Positions 42,731 through 55,456 of a stretch of 64,000 nucleotides of DNA are shown here, one piece after another. A program made the translations under genes and the position numbers. The first letter of the stretch is position 1. Each line of letters begins with the position of its first letter. Below the pieces are notes generated by a model. The model searched no databases, was not told the DNA's origin, and worked only from the letters and a program-made list of their open reading frames with translations. Origin of the DNA: Sorghum bicolor (taxonomy: Eukaryota; Streptophyta; Magnoliopsida; Poales; Poaceae); the NCBI RefSeq assembly GCF_000003195.3, contig NC_012870.2:37664377-37728376 (forward strand), given 5' to 3'.

Positions 42731-43491
42731 TGAGCGCTGGCGCTCGAGTGGAGACTGTATTCTTAGGTCGAATTTCCGTGGGGGCGCGCGAGCGACCCCG
42801 CGGGGGTAGCCGCCGAGCCCTTGGAGGAGTTTTTTGACTCCTTCAAGGGTTATGTTGCCTGTTTTGCAGAAACGCTGTCGACACCAGTGGTGGAAGGTTC
42901 TGATTGGTTCGTTTTGTGCGGAGGTTTCGACGTACTCTCGATAGAGCGAGCGTCATCCACCCCAAATTGAGTTCCTAGCGGATAGTCCAAGTGAGAACCT
43001 GTGCCCCTTTCGAGGGGGTCAGCTGTAGCCCAGAGGCATTCTCATAAAGCTGGATCGACGTGGTCAGGGATACTGATCTCGTTCGATAGAGATCAGTGGC
43101 TCGATGCCTCCCGTCGGGGGGATTCCTCTCGACTGTCTCGACCCTACCTTGGACATCCCCAGCGAGTCTTTGAGGCGGGCCTCGATTTTCGACCACTCGT
43201 CGGGGATCCCTGACTCTGGTGCTCGAGATCGGCTGTCGAACCCTTTCGGCGGGTTAGCCAGTGACCTCTTGAGGCTTTCACGGGTACGCTCCTTGGCTTA
43301 CAAGGGAAGGAGAAGGCCGTGGTGGTTCACCTTTTTGCCCGTTGGGCGCGCCTTTTCAGGTGGGAGCCGTTACTGTGTTGGCGCAGAATTCGGAGCGTCC
43401 CATCTGTGAGGAGGAAAAAAGGACCGTTAGGTGGCGCATTTATGGGGGGGTTACCTCTTTTATCGGATCTGTCCGTTGGTGGACCGCGGCC
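42731..43491 (-). other. TatC 3' noncoding region
   Basis: No gene is seen. It is the counterpart of 11709-12472 in TatA and includes upstream sequence of the antisense gene promoter. Confidence 0.55.
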
Positions 43492-43499
43492 TATAAATA
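43492..43499 (+). promoter_or_regulatory. TATA box for the TatC antisense gene
   Basis: TATAAATA, 144 bases upstream of the start at 43636. It is conserved with TatA (11701-11708). Confidence 0.6.
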
Positions 43500-43635
43500 T
43501 CTCGTGGCGTCGCCGGTGTTCGTCCTTCCGCTTTCCGCTCTCTTGCCTTTGCTCTCTTGCTGCCTGAGTTCTCTTGCCATCTCACGCGCGCGAACCCCCT
43601 CGAGCAGTAGCGAATCCGCCATCCTCCCAGCCGAG

Positions 43636-45604
43636 ATGCCCGTGAGGCTCGTCGCCGCCGATGACTGGCGCCCGTCGTCGATGACGGAGCGTCGGTTGCT
43701 AGAGCTCGAGAGAGAGGGACTCCTGCGCCACCGCACCTCGCTATCGTCGCTGGAGTGGATCGCACCGCCAGCGGACCACAGGGAACCCCAGCCGCCCGAG
43801 GGCTACGTGGTGTCGTTCGCCAAATTCCACCGCCACGGCCTGGGCGCTCCTCCGAGCCGCTTCATGCGGGCGCTCTGCCTCCATTATGGGGTGGAGCTCC
43901 AGCACTTCTCCCCGAATGCCATCACCGTCGCGGCGGTCTTCGCCGCGGTGTGCGAGGGCTATCTGGGGATGATGCCCCACTGGGAGCTGTGGCTCCACCT
44001 CTATAGGGGCGAGCTCTTCAACGCCCCCACCAGAACCACCGACGTGAGGAAACCTGTGTGGGCGGGATGCCTCAACCTCGTGCTGAAGACGGGGAAGACG
44101 GATAGGCCACGCGAGTACAACCTAGTGGGATTGTCGACTAACCATGCCGGCTAGGACTCCCAGTGGTTTTATCTGCAGAACGACGACAATCTCCTACCCG
44201 CTTACACCGGTCACCTGATCACAGAGCGTCCAGCGGACTGGACATACGGCGTCGTCCAAGCACATCAATCGCGGGTCAACCCCCTTCTCGACGCCCTGAA
44301 GAAGCTTCGCTTGGAGGGCCTGTCCGCCGCTCTCATCCTCTCGGCCATCCATCGTCGAAGGTTTCTCCCACTGATGTCTCGTCCACTGAGGATGGACGAG
44401 ATGGGCCCAGGCGTCTCGTCTCGGGACCTCGAGGCGTGCCGGATGTCCAATGAGGCTCCGGCGGACGATGAGGTCGCAGCCCGGGTCAGGGCGGCCATTG
44501 CCGTCGATTTCAAGCCGGAGCATGTTAACGGCTTCCCCATGAGGCCTGATGTGGGCTCGATCGATCTGGTATGTTATTTTCTCATACACAGCTCTGATTT
44601 TGGATTTCTTTCGATCCCTTCTTAAGCCCATCTTTGTTCTGGTAGGGACGGATTGATGTCCGGTCCTCGAGGCCTCCAGTAAAGGAGGACGAGGTCGACC
44701 ATGACAGACGGCGCCAGTCTGCCGAGAAACTGAAGTCCGCCAAGGACTCTGAGAAGAAAGGGAAGAGGAAGAAGAACCTCGACCGCCAAGCGTTAGAAGC
44801 GCGTCGAGCCAAATCTAGGCAGAGGGGGGAGCCTGAAGAAGAATCCCCTACTGAAGATGATGGCGGGGATGGTGATGACGACAGCGACGATTCTGAGGAT
44901 ATGGCGTCTTGCCTCGACCGGATCCTCGAGGGTCCGTATCAAGGCGACGTCGACGTCCCGCGGATGGGAGCGCCAAAGGAGGGGCCAGGCGGATCTCACC
45001 ACCCCCGTAGTGACACCCCTCCTGCGCCCACGACCAGTCAGGCCGCCAAGCGCCCCCAACCTCCCCCTGCGCCAAAGGCGGGTGGCCAAGTTAAGCCCCG
45101 GGCGACGGGGCCGTTGACCCGCGGTCGTGCCGTGGCCTCCGAGAAGGGAGAAACCGGCCGCCGGAGCGCCAGTCCTGGCTCCCGCCAGGCGGGAGTCAGT
45201 GGGTCAAGTCCTACGCCTGCTCTCGTGGGGCCTGGGGCCTTGACGCGGGGTGGTTCGAGGCCCACCGGTCGAGGTACCGGCAGGCGAGCCATTCTTCCTG
45301 TGGGGTAAGTTCTTTGACGTTGTGACTTTTATTCTCCTGATTCTTCGCGTTTTCTCGTATAACGGTTTTCTTTAAGTCCGTCCCTCTTTCCTCAGATTGA
45401 AGCGGACGCTCGAGCAGGCCCAGCCTTCGATGGCAAAATGGCTCAAGGTGGGAGCGGGCTCCAAGGACTCAGGTTAGCAGCTTACTCATGGGATTCGTGC
45501 CGTCCTTACGTCGGCCATTATAGCGGCTGACCTTTGTTTTTCGTTTTACAGGCTCATCCGACCCTCAGCCGCCAACCGACACCGAGAGTGCCCCACCACA
45601 TCCC
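43636..45604 (+). pseudogene. TatC antisense gene, exons 1 to start of 4
   Basis: Exons 43636-44568, 44646-45304, 45396-45472 and 45552 onward match TatA exon for exon, including the 77-base exon 3. Start is ATGCCCGTGAGG at 43636. Exon 1 has the PF04195-type domain (GYVVSFAKFHRHGLGAPPSR, CEGYLGMMPHWELWLHLYRG). Exon 2 is rich in Lys/Arg (KKGKRKKN-like, possible nuclear signal), then Asp/Glu and Pro. A TAG at 44152-44154 replaces the Trp seen in TatA. Exon 4 is cut after base 45604 by AthD2 and resumes at 56889. It is transcribed against pol, like its relatives. Confidence 0.82.
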
Positions 45605-46870
45605 TATTGGGTATTTTAAACGCAAACAGAAAAAATCCGCAAGCGCACGGATATCGATGTAGCCTTCACCCAGGAGTATTCCAGAGTATCAATTTTCCAC
45701 AGGGAATGTGAGTGTACTAATTAAGATCCAAGATCGCCCAAGGATAACTATATAATTATTATTTGGTGGGAAGAGAGGAAGTTTCCTGAGAGTTCTCTAG
45801 TTGATCTAAGAATCAAGAATTACTTCAAGATTATCTATATCGGGACATCAGAGCACTACCCACAGAAAGAGATGAGAAGGGGGCTAGGAAGGTCTGACTA
45901 CGGTCCTACAAACACCGATCCGAACGTGGTGGAATACGTCGACCGTTAGGGCTGTCACTACCCTAGGGCTACCACAACAATCCGTAGGATTGGGTGCAAT
46001 TGCAGGTAATTGCAAGACTAAACACCACGTCTAATCTATTAATTACTACTCTAGCGTTATAAAGACTAGAGCACTTGATGCAAGCGAGAATCCAATAAAT
46101 AACTTGAATGTAAACAAAAGTAATTAGAGAACTCAGGAATTATGAATTGAAGAACCTGGAGAACGATGAAGAACGAACCAGATGCTGCAAAAGTATAATG
46201 TTGAGGAAGATCCGACAGATCCGGCTGCTCCTCCGCTCTCCTCTTCTCTCTCCCTATTTTCTAGATTACAACTAGAACTAACTAGAACTAGAACTAGAAG
46301 AACTAGAACTAGAACTAGATCTAGATGAACTAGAGGTAGAACTAGATTTACTAGAGGGATCCTCTCTACTTGGATGAAGAATTTAAACCCTAACTTTGAT
46401 TCTGTAGAAGAGGTATGATCTCCAGGGGCCAGGGGGTCTGGTTTTATAGTCCCTTCAAGTGAATCTGGGCCGTCGGATTAAACCGACATTGATCGCACGG
46501 TTTTCCTTGATCCTTTAGGTCGGTGGAGCATTGTCCGCGAAACGTGTCTGAATTGGTCTCTGGAAGTGGGCGGGCGCCCAAGGGGCTAGGGCGGGCGCCC
46601 TGTGCCTGAGCCCTCTCGGCCTCTGCTTCGGTCCCGTGGCTTCTGGAGTCTTCTAGATGATAGAAAATTGCGCGGCACATTAATATCTCTGTGTAAACCC
46701 GACGTGTGGGCCTTTCTTCCGTATTTCCTGATAACCCCCTGCAGAAATAGACAAACACCAAAACTTGTGGAATTCTGTCAGATAAAACCCTAAGTCTAGG
46801 TGTTGGTTGCATTTGGATCCTTTTCTATGATTAGTTGATGGTTAATAGTGAGCATTAAGGACCGCCAACA
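45605..46870 (-). repeat. AthD2 3' LTR (left copy)
   Basis: TATTGGGTATTTT (TG lost) to ACCGCCAACA. It holds a hexanucleotide array at 46270-46357 and GGGCGGGCGCCC palindromes at about 46568-46600. TATAAAA on minus lies near 46446. Confidence 0.9.
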
Positions 46871-48278
46871 AGCTCCCCCAAGCTTAACCTTTGCTCGTCC
46901 CTGAGCAAAGATGAACTCAAGAGTTTCTGCAGTGGTTTCATAACTTAAAGATACACATGCATTCAAACAAGATCTCATCGGGATAGGGTAAACTGTTAAG
47001 ACTTTAAACTTACTCATTTACCTTTCACCATGGGACTTGTAACCATCACTTCTGTCTTGAGTAGTTAAAAGATAAAACAGTCTAGTCAAGCACCATGTCT
47101 CTTGTTCTTCAATTAACTATAGCTCTGGAGTTTTTGTAGATTTTCAAATAAAACTCAGATATTCCTTGTATGACTCTCTCTAGTCTCTCTTTTGTGGTAT
47201 TTCTGGATCCTTACCAAGGCAGTAAAGGTGTATGCCTTCTCTCAAAGTATGTGGTATTTTTGGTATGAGGCATAGTGACATTGCCTTCTCTCTCACCCTA
47301 CTCTAATAAGACTTTTAATATCTGGAGCTCATAGGTGGGAGACAGCTAATACATACTTACAAGACATTTATTGCATAGTCAAACCATGGATCCAGAAGAA
47401 TAAGTCAATAAGTCAAATCAAGATGTGCATGCGTGGCGAATGAATGGTGTATGGTGATGATGGTGATAACAATGGTGAAAGTCTAATTCTACTTATGCTC
47501 TTTTGAGGTGATACATACCTTTCTTGCTCTTTTGAAACTTTTTGAGGAGAATGAGATGCTCTATATTTTCTCTCTCTTTTTTTTTTCTTTTCTCTCTGGT
47601 GGGTATCTTGTACCCCTAATTCTACTCGTCTCACTTATTTTTTTCTTTTCTTTCGAGGTTCCGGGCACTTGCCCCTTTTTATTTCCTCGTATTTATATTT
47701 TTTTTTCTCTCTTTTTTTTATATTAGAGCACTCATCTCCTGAAATAATATACCAAGTGGTAGTAACTAAGATAACTTGAGCATTTATTTCACAGGGGAAA
47801 AACAGAAATATTTTTGGCTATTCTCTCCCGGATTAGGAGTAGAATATTTTTGGGTGGTTCTGGAGATGGAAATGGGTGGATATATGTGGATGCGTACTTC
47901 CGGAGTAGAAGCAGCATGTGTGAGTGAACGTGTAAGTGAATCTTGACTTAACCACATGACAAGCTCCTAAGGGTCTACACAGCTTGACCACACTCAATGC
48001 TCATAAGCAGTAAAAAGTAAATGTGTGGTTCATAGTCTAGCAAGCATGTATATATGGCTGTGGTAGGAATTTAAACTCTCATCATACAGGAACTCATCAT
48101 GCAACATTTTAATGATTTTCAAAGATAAAATTCTCTAGAATTCTAGCATCTCTAAGAACAGATAAACAGCAGCTCAACCTTCCCATATCATATCCGTTAA
48201 CGACTTAGACTTCAGATCAAGTACACTTCCCACAAGTTCAGGTTTAGAGCAAATCTTAATTAATAACAGTTAGGCCTA
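46871..48278 (-). other. AthD2 3' noncoding region, before the duplication
   Basis: No gene is seen. It starts with the polypurine tract (inverted AGCTCCCCCAAGCTTAACC). Hairpin strings lie at 47600-47690, including GGGCACTTGCCC at 47663-47674. The block shared with AthF and AthH lies at 47951-48000. Confidence 0.6.
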
Positions 48279-49013
48279 AACTTGAGAGAGATTTCAATTT
48301 TGAGAACTAGTCATGGCAGAGCAACTATTCATCATTTCCATGTGAGAGCTTATCATGAGGGTTCATAGCAAACTTTATTTATTTATTTATTTAGCAAACT
48401 AAGCAAAGATATATATAAGCACAAAATCTTTATTTGGGCTTTTATGATCATGCATCTTTTTATTATTTGAGTAAAATATAAACGTGAGTAGAACACTTAG
48501 CTGGATAAATGGAGGTGCTCTCCCCCAAGCTGGATTTTGACGTAATTTCTTCTGGTGTAGCTAGCAGGTGGCGGAGGTGTATTTGAGTGTCGGCAGCACC
48601 CTGATAGTGAGTAGGATGTCCTCCGTCTGTTAGTCTTCTTTGATCCTTGAATTCTGTGGAGCTCAAATAGACAACAAAGCTTTGTGGAACTGGTTAAGTG
48701 TTAGCATAAATATCTAGCCTTACCATATTGAGCCTCCTCAATAAATATTACATTCTTTAGTAGGATCATAAATCTTTTTATAGGATAGGAATATATATTT
48801 ATTTTATTTTTATGCCACCACAGTGAATGTACTTATGGGTTTTATGCCATGAGCATACTCACATGGGGCTTACTATTTTTAATATTTTTATTTTCTTTTC
48901 GAGATGATATGAACCTGATTAACTAAGCAAACTATTTCAAAATAATTGAAAGGAAAGAAATAACTACCAAGTTTACCTCTTGGCAAGGCGTTCGATGTTT
49001 TTAAGTCCTCCGA

Positions 49014-50227
49014 ATGGGACTCTTCGTATTGTCAGACGTCCTTGGATTTGCTGGATGGCGTAGTCGGTGGTTCCGGTGGCGCTTCCTGTTTGTGTATAAC
49101 TATCTTCTCTCTCCACCCCTGACTCGGTGCTACGGTCTCCTCAGGACTATTCTATTCAAGTCGTATGTCTTCAGTCATTACCACTTCATAGTCCGCCCAT
49201 TTGTCCTCGATAATTTGCCTCCTCTGGTTGCGGTTGCGTCGTCGTCTTCTTGTCCTGACATGCTTAGAGTCTTCAACTATATAGTTAAGGTCAGTAAAAT
49301 AGCGGCGTACCTTCTCAGAGGGGAAGTGCATGTGGACTTCTCCGGTTCCAATCTAGATGATTGCTTTAACGGTGCTGAGGAACGGCCTCCAAAGGATGAT
49401 AGGTGGATCGTACTCGTCTTCTCCCATGTCAATAACCTGAAAGTCTCTCGGAATGTCTGATCTGCCATCTAGAGCTGAATGTATGTCGGTTTTAGGGGCA
49501 TGGTTCCGAACAGGAGCTAATAAGTGACTGTGGCCATTATGTTGACGTCAGATCCGGTGTCGTAGAGTGTCTTCTGAAAAGAATATTCGTTGATTTTGCA
49601 CTCGATGCTTGGAACACCAGGGTCGTCCTTCTTGATCGAGAAAGGCGACTTGAGTTGACGATCTTGACTTCCTTGAGCTGCAGTGACCATCTTAGCTGAC
49701 TCAGTCCACATTTACTTGTTCCTATTCTCCCTGTTGATCCTCTTCCTTGGTTCATGTCGGGATTGCTCTGAGACTTGTGTAGTCTTGTTCTTGAAGGAAA
49801 ACGTCTCCTTCCTCCCCTTGATGTAGAAACTGATCTTGGCAACACTAGCGTAGATGACAGCTCCCGAGGTGTTCAGGAAGGGCCTCCCTAGGATGATGGG
49901 TGCCCACTCATCAGTACCAGTCTCTATCACCACGAAGTCTGCTGGGGCATACAAGGTACCAACTCGAACGCAGATGTTCTTCAATATTCCCTTTGGGAAA
50001 CTTAGCATCCGATCTGCAAGCTTCAAACACATGGTTGTTTCTAGTAAAGGAAGTGTAAAGAATTTTTCATAGAGTACCCTGGGCATAATGTTGACGCTGG
50101 AGCCAAAGTCACAGAGTGCTTCTGGGAAGTCCACCATGCCGATGGAGATCGGGATGATGGGGCGTCCTGGATTGTCTCTCTTGACCGGCAGAAGGTCAGT
50201 AATTACTTCCATAATGGGGTTACTCAA
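49014..50227 (-). pseudogene. AthD2 double retropepsin polyprotein, copy 1
   Basis: Module 1 is open from 50227 to 49712 (171 codons). It has CDFGSSVNIMP with the active-site Asp at residue 40, and WAPIILGRPFLNTSGAVIY. A TAA then stands where AthF has CAA. Module 2 starts at 49711 (MWTESAKMVTAAQ) with LYDTGSDVNIM (Asp at residue 51), stops again at 49517, and can be followed to its PPIILWRPFLST block near 49400 and a basic tail to about 49014. Both modules therefore keep the D-x-G-S active-site form. No RT follows. Retropepsins work as dimers; two modules in one chain could in principle pair, but this is conjecture. Confidence 0.75.
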
Positions 50228-51868
50228 GTAGTTACGTCCTCAAGCATCTCAGGGCAGTGATTGCCTGAGTGTCCAATATCTCCAGTGTGTTTGTGCTCGT
50301 AGATCCAGGTTCTTCACTTGGTGGAGTTTGGGAGTTGTAAAACTCCTCCATATTTTGCTCGAAGTGTTCCTGCTCATAAAGACAAGGCAGAGATCAAGTG
50401 CATGGGCCCTGTTGGTGGAAAACACCAACAGAACCAAAAGTCTATTTGTTCTTCTCTAACCTTAAGCATAGTGAGCAAGACAAAGTTGATGGATAATAAG
50501 ATCATGAGTGTAGCATTTAAAACATTTGTCAGATCAAATTGCTCAACCTAATGGAAAGATAACCTATCTATACTTATGTGTTTTCTCTTTTTTTTTATAT
50601 ATATCTTCCAAAGACTGAGTATGCAACACTTTAGCACATATGATTAGGAGTGTGGGATCACAAAGGTGGAAGGACTAAACATATTGAATCGATTGTGTTG
50701 GTTAATCTAGAGTTGTAAATCATACATGTTTGTCTCTTTTATTCATGTGAACACCAAAACCAAGGAGAAGCTTATAGAAGTGATAATCAAGTACCTTAAG
50801 GTGTTACCTTACTTGAAGAGTGATGGTACAGTATCACCATGTGAAAGCTTTCCTTTCTTATCGGTTGTGCATCGTGTTTGTTGCACACTCCATGGATCAT
50901 CACTTGTGAGCTATGCCTTCCTTGTGTAAATTGTTAAACTTCATCTGCCTCTCTCTTTGTCTCCAATGTGAGTTTATCTCGGGACTTCCCAGGTCGATAT
51001 TGAAAGTTTTCCTGCAGGGGTTAGTCCAACAAAATATCCAATATCTACTATAGCATACTATTGGCTCAAAAATCAACCTAGACACCATGTCTAATTTGAT
51101 TTAGGAGGGCATCTTAACCTAAGCATCATGCTTAATTTAAACTCCCTTGGATGTAAGATCATCAGCCCTAAACTAAGCACCATGCTTAATTAAGAGATAA
51201 ATGAAACTACTCCAAACCTAAACATATACTAAAGCAAATAAAGGTAGCATGAGAGCATTTATAGAGATCTACTCAAGTCAAGATGAAGTAGTGTGATTAG
51301 TATTTAACAAATTGAGCATGTCTCAAAGGTAGGGACAACCAACATAGCAACATGGCAAAGGATGTTAAGTACTCCCCCAAGCTTGAATTTAAAATTCAAG
51401 TTTGGATGAATTTAATTCAATGTTGTATGATGATTGGTTGGACATACCTTGTGCTTGTCATTCATCCGATCTTCTTGCTCCAATCCTAGAAAGGTTAGTG
51501 ACAAGAATACCCGAAGGAATATTTTTACAATTATCCTTATATGCTCAATACACAAGGTAATGATACAAATAATTAAAAGCGCATGTTACGATCTGATCAG
51601 TGCTTAATTTAGGACACTAAGCTTGTCCTTGGCAAACCATCAATTTATGTCGGCGAAGTGGTTTCCCCTCCAACGCTGACCTATATTAAGATCAACTCAA
51701 CGAGATCTGCAATATTTAATATAGACATATGCATCGACAACCGCCCTTTTAAAGTTTTTATAAATAGAAAGGAAGTGGGGGTTGGAGATCTCGAATGTGG
51801 TGATGTTGGAGAGACCAATGGATTGTGAAGATGTTGCATATGAGCATGGAGTAAATGAAGTGGCTAAG
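50228..51868 (-). other. AthD2 internal region upstream of the protease, copy 1
   Basis: No intact gene. At 51371-51385 a purine-tract-like ACTCCCCCAAGCTTG adjoins the palindrome CTTGAATTTAAAATTCAAG (51382-51400). Near 51720-51790 (minus) it encodes a remnant of the FKRAVVDAYVY tail of the AthF gag-position ORF. Confidence 0.5.
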
Positions 51869-54800
51869 AACTTGAGAGAGATTTCAATTTTGAGAACTAG
51901 TCATGGCAGAGCAACTATTCATCATTTCCATGTGAGAGCTTATCATGAGGGTTCATAGCAAACTTTATTTATTTATTTATTTAGCAAACTAAGCAAAGAT
52001 ATATATAAGCACAAAATCTTTATTTGGGCTTTTATGATCATGTATCTTTTTATTATTTGAGTAAAATATAAACGTGAGTAGAACACTTAGCTGGATAAAT
52101 GGAGGTGCTCTCCCCCAAGCTGGATTTTGACGTAATTTCTTCTGGTGTAGCTAGCAGGTGGCGGAGGTGTATTTGAGTGTCGGCAGCACCCTGATAGTGA
52201 GTAGGATGTCCTCCGTCTGTTAGTCTTCTTTGATCCTTGAATTCTGTGGAGCTCAAATAGACAACAAAGCTTTGTGGAACTGGTTAAGTGTTAGCATAAA
52301 TATCTAGCCTTACCATATTGAGCCTCCTCAATAAATATTACATTCTTTAGTAGGATCATAAATCTTTTTATAGGATAGGAATATATATTTATTTTATTTT
52401 TATGCCACCACAGTGAATGTACTTATGGGTTTTATGCCATGAGCATACTCACATGGGGCTTACTATTTTTAACATTTTTATTTTCTTTTCGAGATGATAT
52501 GAACCTGATTAACTAAGCAAACTATTTCAAAATAATTGAAAGGAAAGAGATAACTACCAAGTTTACCTCTTGGCAAGGCGTTCGATGTTTTTAAGTCCTC
52601 CGAATGGGACTCTTCGTATTCTCAGACGTCCTTGAATTTGCTGGATGGCGTAGTCGGTGGTTCCGGTGGCGCTTCCTGTTCGTGTATAACTATCTTCTCT
52701 CTCCACCCCTGACTCGGTGCTACGGTCTCCTCAGGACTATTCTATTCAAGTCGTATGTCTTCAGTCATTACCACTTCATAGTCCGCCCATTTGTCCTCGA
52801 TAATTTGCCTCCTCTGGTTGCGGTTGCGTCGTCGTCTTCTTGTCCTGACATGCTTAGAGTCTTCAACTATATAGTTAAGGTCAGTAAAATAGCGGCGTAC
52901 CTTCTCAGAGGGGAAGTGCATGTGGACTTCTCCGGTTCCAATCTAGATGATTGCTTTAACGGTGCTGAGGAACGGCCTCCAAAGGATGATAGGTGGATCG
53001 TACTCGTCTTCTCCCATGTCAATAACCTGAAAGTCTCTCGGAATGTCTGATCTGCCATCTGGAGCTGAATGTATGTCGGTTTTAGGGGCATGGTTCCGAA
53101 CAGGAGCTAATAAGTGACTGTGGCCATTATGTTGACGTCAGGTCCGGTGTCGTAGAGTGTCTTCTGAAAAGAATATTCGTTGATTTTGCACTCGATGCTT
53201 GGAACACCAGGGTCGTCCTTCTTGATCGAGAAAGGCGACTTGAGTTGACGATCTTGACTTCCTTGAGCTGCAGTGACCATCTTAGCTGACTCAGTCCACA
53301 TTTACTTGTTCCTATTCTCCCTGTTGATCCTCTTCCTTGGTTCATGTCGGGATTGCTCTGAGACTTGTGTAGTCTTGTTCTTGAAGGAAAACGTCTCCTT
53401 CCTCCCCTTGATGTAGAAACTGATCTTGGCAACACTAGCGTAGATGACAGCTCCCGAGGTGTTCAGGAAGGGCCTCCCTAGGATGATGGGTGCCCACTCA
53501 TCAGTACCAGTCTCTATCACCACGAAGTCTGCTGGGGCATACAAGGTACCAACTCGAACGCAGATGTTCTTCAATATTCCCTTTGGGAAACTTAGCATCC
53601 GATCTGCAAGCTTCAAACACATGGTTGTTTCTAGTAAAGGAAGTGTAAAGAATTTTTCATAGAGTACCCTGGGCATAATGTTGACGCTGGAGCCAAAGTC
53701 ACAGAGTGCTTCTGGGAAGTCCACCATGCCGATGGAGATCGGGATGATGGGGTGTCCTGGATTGTCTCTCTTGACCGGCAGAAGGTCAGTAATTACTTCC
53801 ATAATGGGGTTACTCAAGTAGTTACGTCCTCAAGCATCTCAGGGCAGTGATTGCCTGAGTGTCCAATATCTCCAGTGTGTTTGTGCTCGTAGATCCAGGT
53901 TCTTCACTTGGTGGAGTTTGGGAGTTGTAAAACTCCTCCATATTTTGCTCGAAGTGTTCCTGCTCATAAAGACAAGGCAGAGATCAAGTGCATGGGCCCT
54001 GTTGGTGGAAAACACCAACAGAACCAAAAGTCTATTTGTTCTTCTCTAACCTTAAGCATAGTGAGCAAGACAAAGTTGATGGATAATAAGATCATGAGTG
54101 TAGCATTTAAAACATTTGTCAGATCAAATTGCTCAACCTAATGGAAAGATAACCTATCTATACTTATGTGTTTTCTCTTTTTTTTTATATATATCTTCCA
54201 AAGACTGAGTATGCAACACTTTAGCACATATGATTAGGAGTGTGGGATCACAAAGGTGGAAGGACTAAACATATTGAATCGATTGTGTTGGTTAATCTAG
54301 AGTTGTAAATCATACATGTTTGTCTCTTTTATTCATGTGAACACCAAAACCAAGGAGAAGCTTATAGAAGTGATAATCAAGTACCTTAAGGTGTTACCTT
54401 ACTTGAAGAGTGATGGTACAGTATCACCTTGTGAAAGCTTTCCTTTCTTATCGGTTGTGCATCGTGTTTGTTGCACACTCCATGGATCATCACTTGTGAG
54501 CTATGCCTTCCTTGTGTAAATTGTTAAACTTCATCTGCCTCTCTCTTTGTCTCCAATGTGAGTTTATCTCGGGACTTCCCAGGTCGATATTGAAAGTTTT
54601 CCTGCAGGGGTTAGTCCAACAAAATATCCAATATCTACTATAGCATACTATTGGCTCAAAAATCAACCTAGACACCATGTCTAATTTGATTTAGGAGGGC
54701 ATCTTAACCTAAGCATCATGCTTAATTTAAACTCCCTTGGATGTAAGATCATCAGCCCTAAACTAAGCACCATGCTTAATTAAGAGATAAATGAAACTAC

Positions 54801-55456
54801 TCCAAACCTAAACATATACTAAAGCAAATAAAGGTAGCATGAGAGCATTTATAGAGATCTACTCAAGTCAAGATGAAGTAGTGTGATTAGTATTTAACAA
54901 ATTGAGCATGTCTCAAAGGTAGGGACAACCAACATAGCAACATGGCAAAGGATGTTAAGTACTCCCCCAAGCTTGAATTTAAAATTCAAGTTTGGATGAA
55001 TTTAATTCAATGTTGTATGATGATTGGTTGGACATACCTTGTGCTTGTCATTCATCCGATCTTCTTGCTCCAATCCTAGAAAGGTTAGTGACAAGAATAC
55101 CCGAAGGAATATTTTTACAATTATCCTTATATGCTCAATACACAAGGTAATGATACAAATAATTAAAAGCGCATGTTACGATCTGATCAGTGCTTAATTT
55201 AGGACACTAAGCTTGTCCTTGGCAAACCATCAATTTATGTCGGCGAAGTGGTTTCCCCTCCAACGCTGACCTATATTAAGATCAACTCAACGAGATCTGC
55301 AATATTTAATATAGACATATGCATCGACAACCGCCCTTTTAAAGTTTTTATAAATAGAAAGGAAGTGGGGGTTGGAGATCTCGAATGTGGTGATGTTGGA
55401 GAGACCAATGGATTGTGAAGATGTTGCATATGAGCATGGAGTAAATGAAGTGGCTA
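51869..55456 (-). repeat. AthD2 internal tandem duplication, copy 2
   Basis: Nearly identical to copy 1. It ends at GAAGTGGCTA, after which unique sequence (TGAAATAAATTCC) leads to the primer site. At the join between copies the text reads GTGGCTAAGAACTTGAG, so the break used at most a few shared bases (GGCTA against GGCCTA). Confidence 0.92.
52604..53817 (-). pseudogene. AthD2 double retropepsin polyprotein, copy 2
   Basis: Same structure as copy 1: module 1 at 53817-53302, TAA, module 2 at 53301-53107, tail to about 52604. Differences seen are His for Arg in module 1 (GHPIIPI) and Pro for Ser in the module 2 active site (DTGPDVNIM), which would probably inactivate that module. The substitution is in copy 2 only and so arose after the duplication. 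Confidence 0.75.

Larger units (their letters stand above)
48279..51868 (-). repeat. AthD2 internal tandem duplication, copy 1
   Basis: 3590 bases, starting AACTTGAGAGAGATTTC. Copy 2 follows directly at 51869 with an offset of exactly 3590. By eye the copies differ at only about ten bases (for example 49026, 49093, 50836, 53754), far fewer per base than the LTR pair. Confidence 0.93.

Noticed and set aside
49014..49460. 148-codon plus-strand ORF duplicated at 52604-53050
   Set aside because: Duplication explains its repetition. It lies opposite the second retropepsin module and tail and has no domain of its own.
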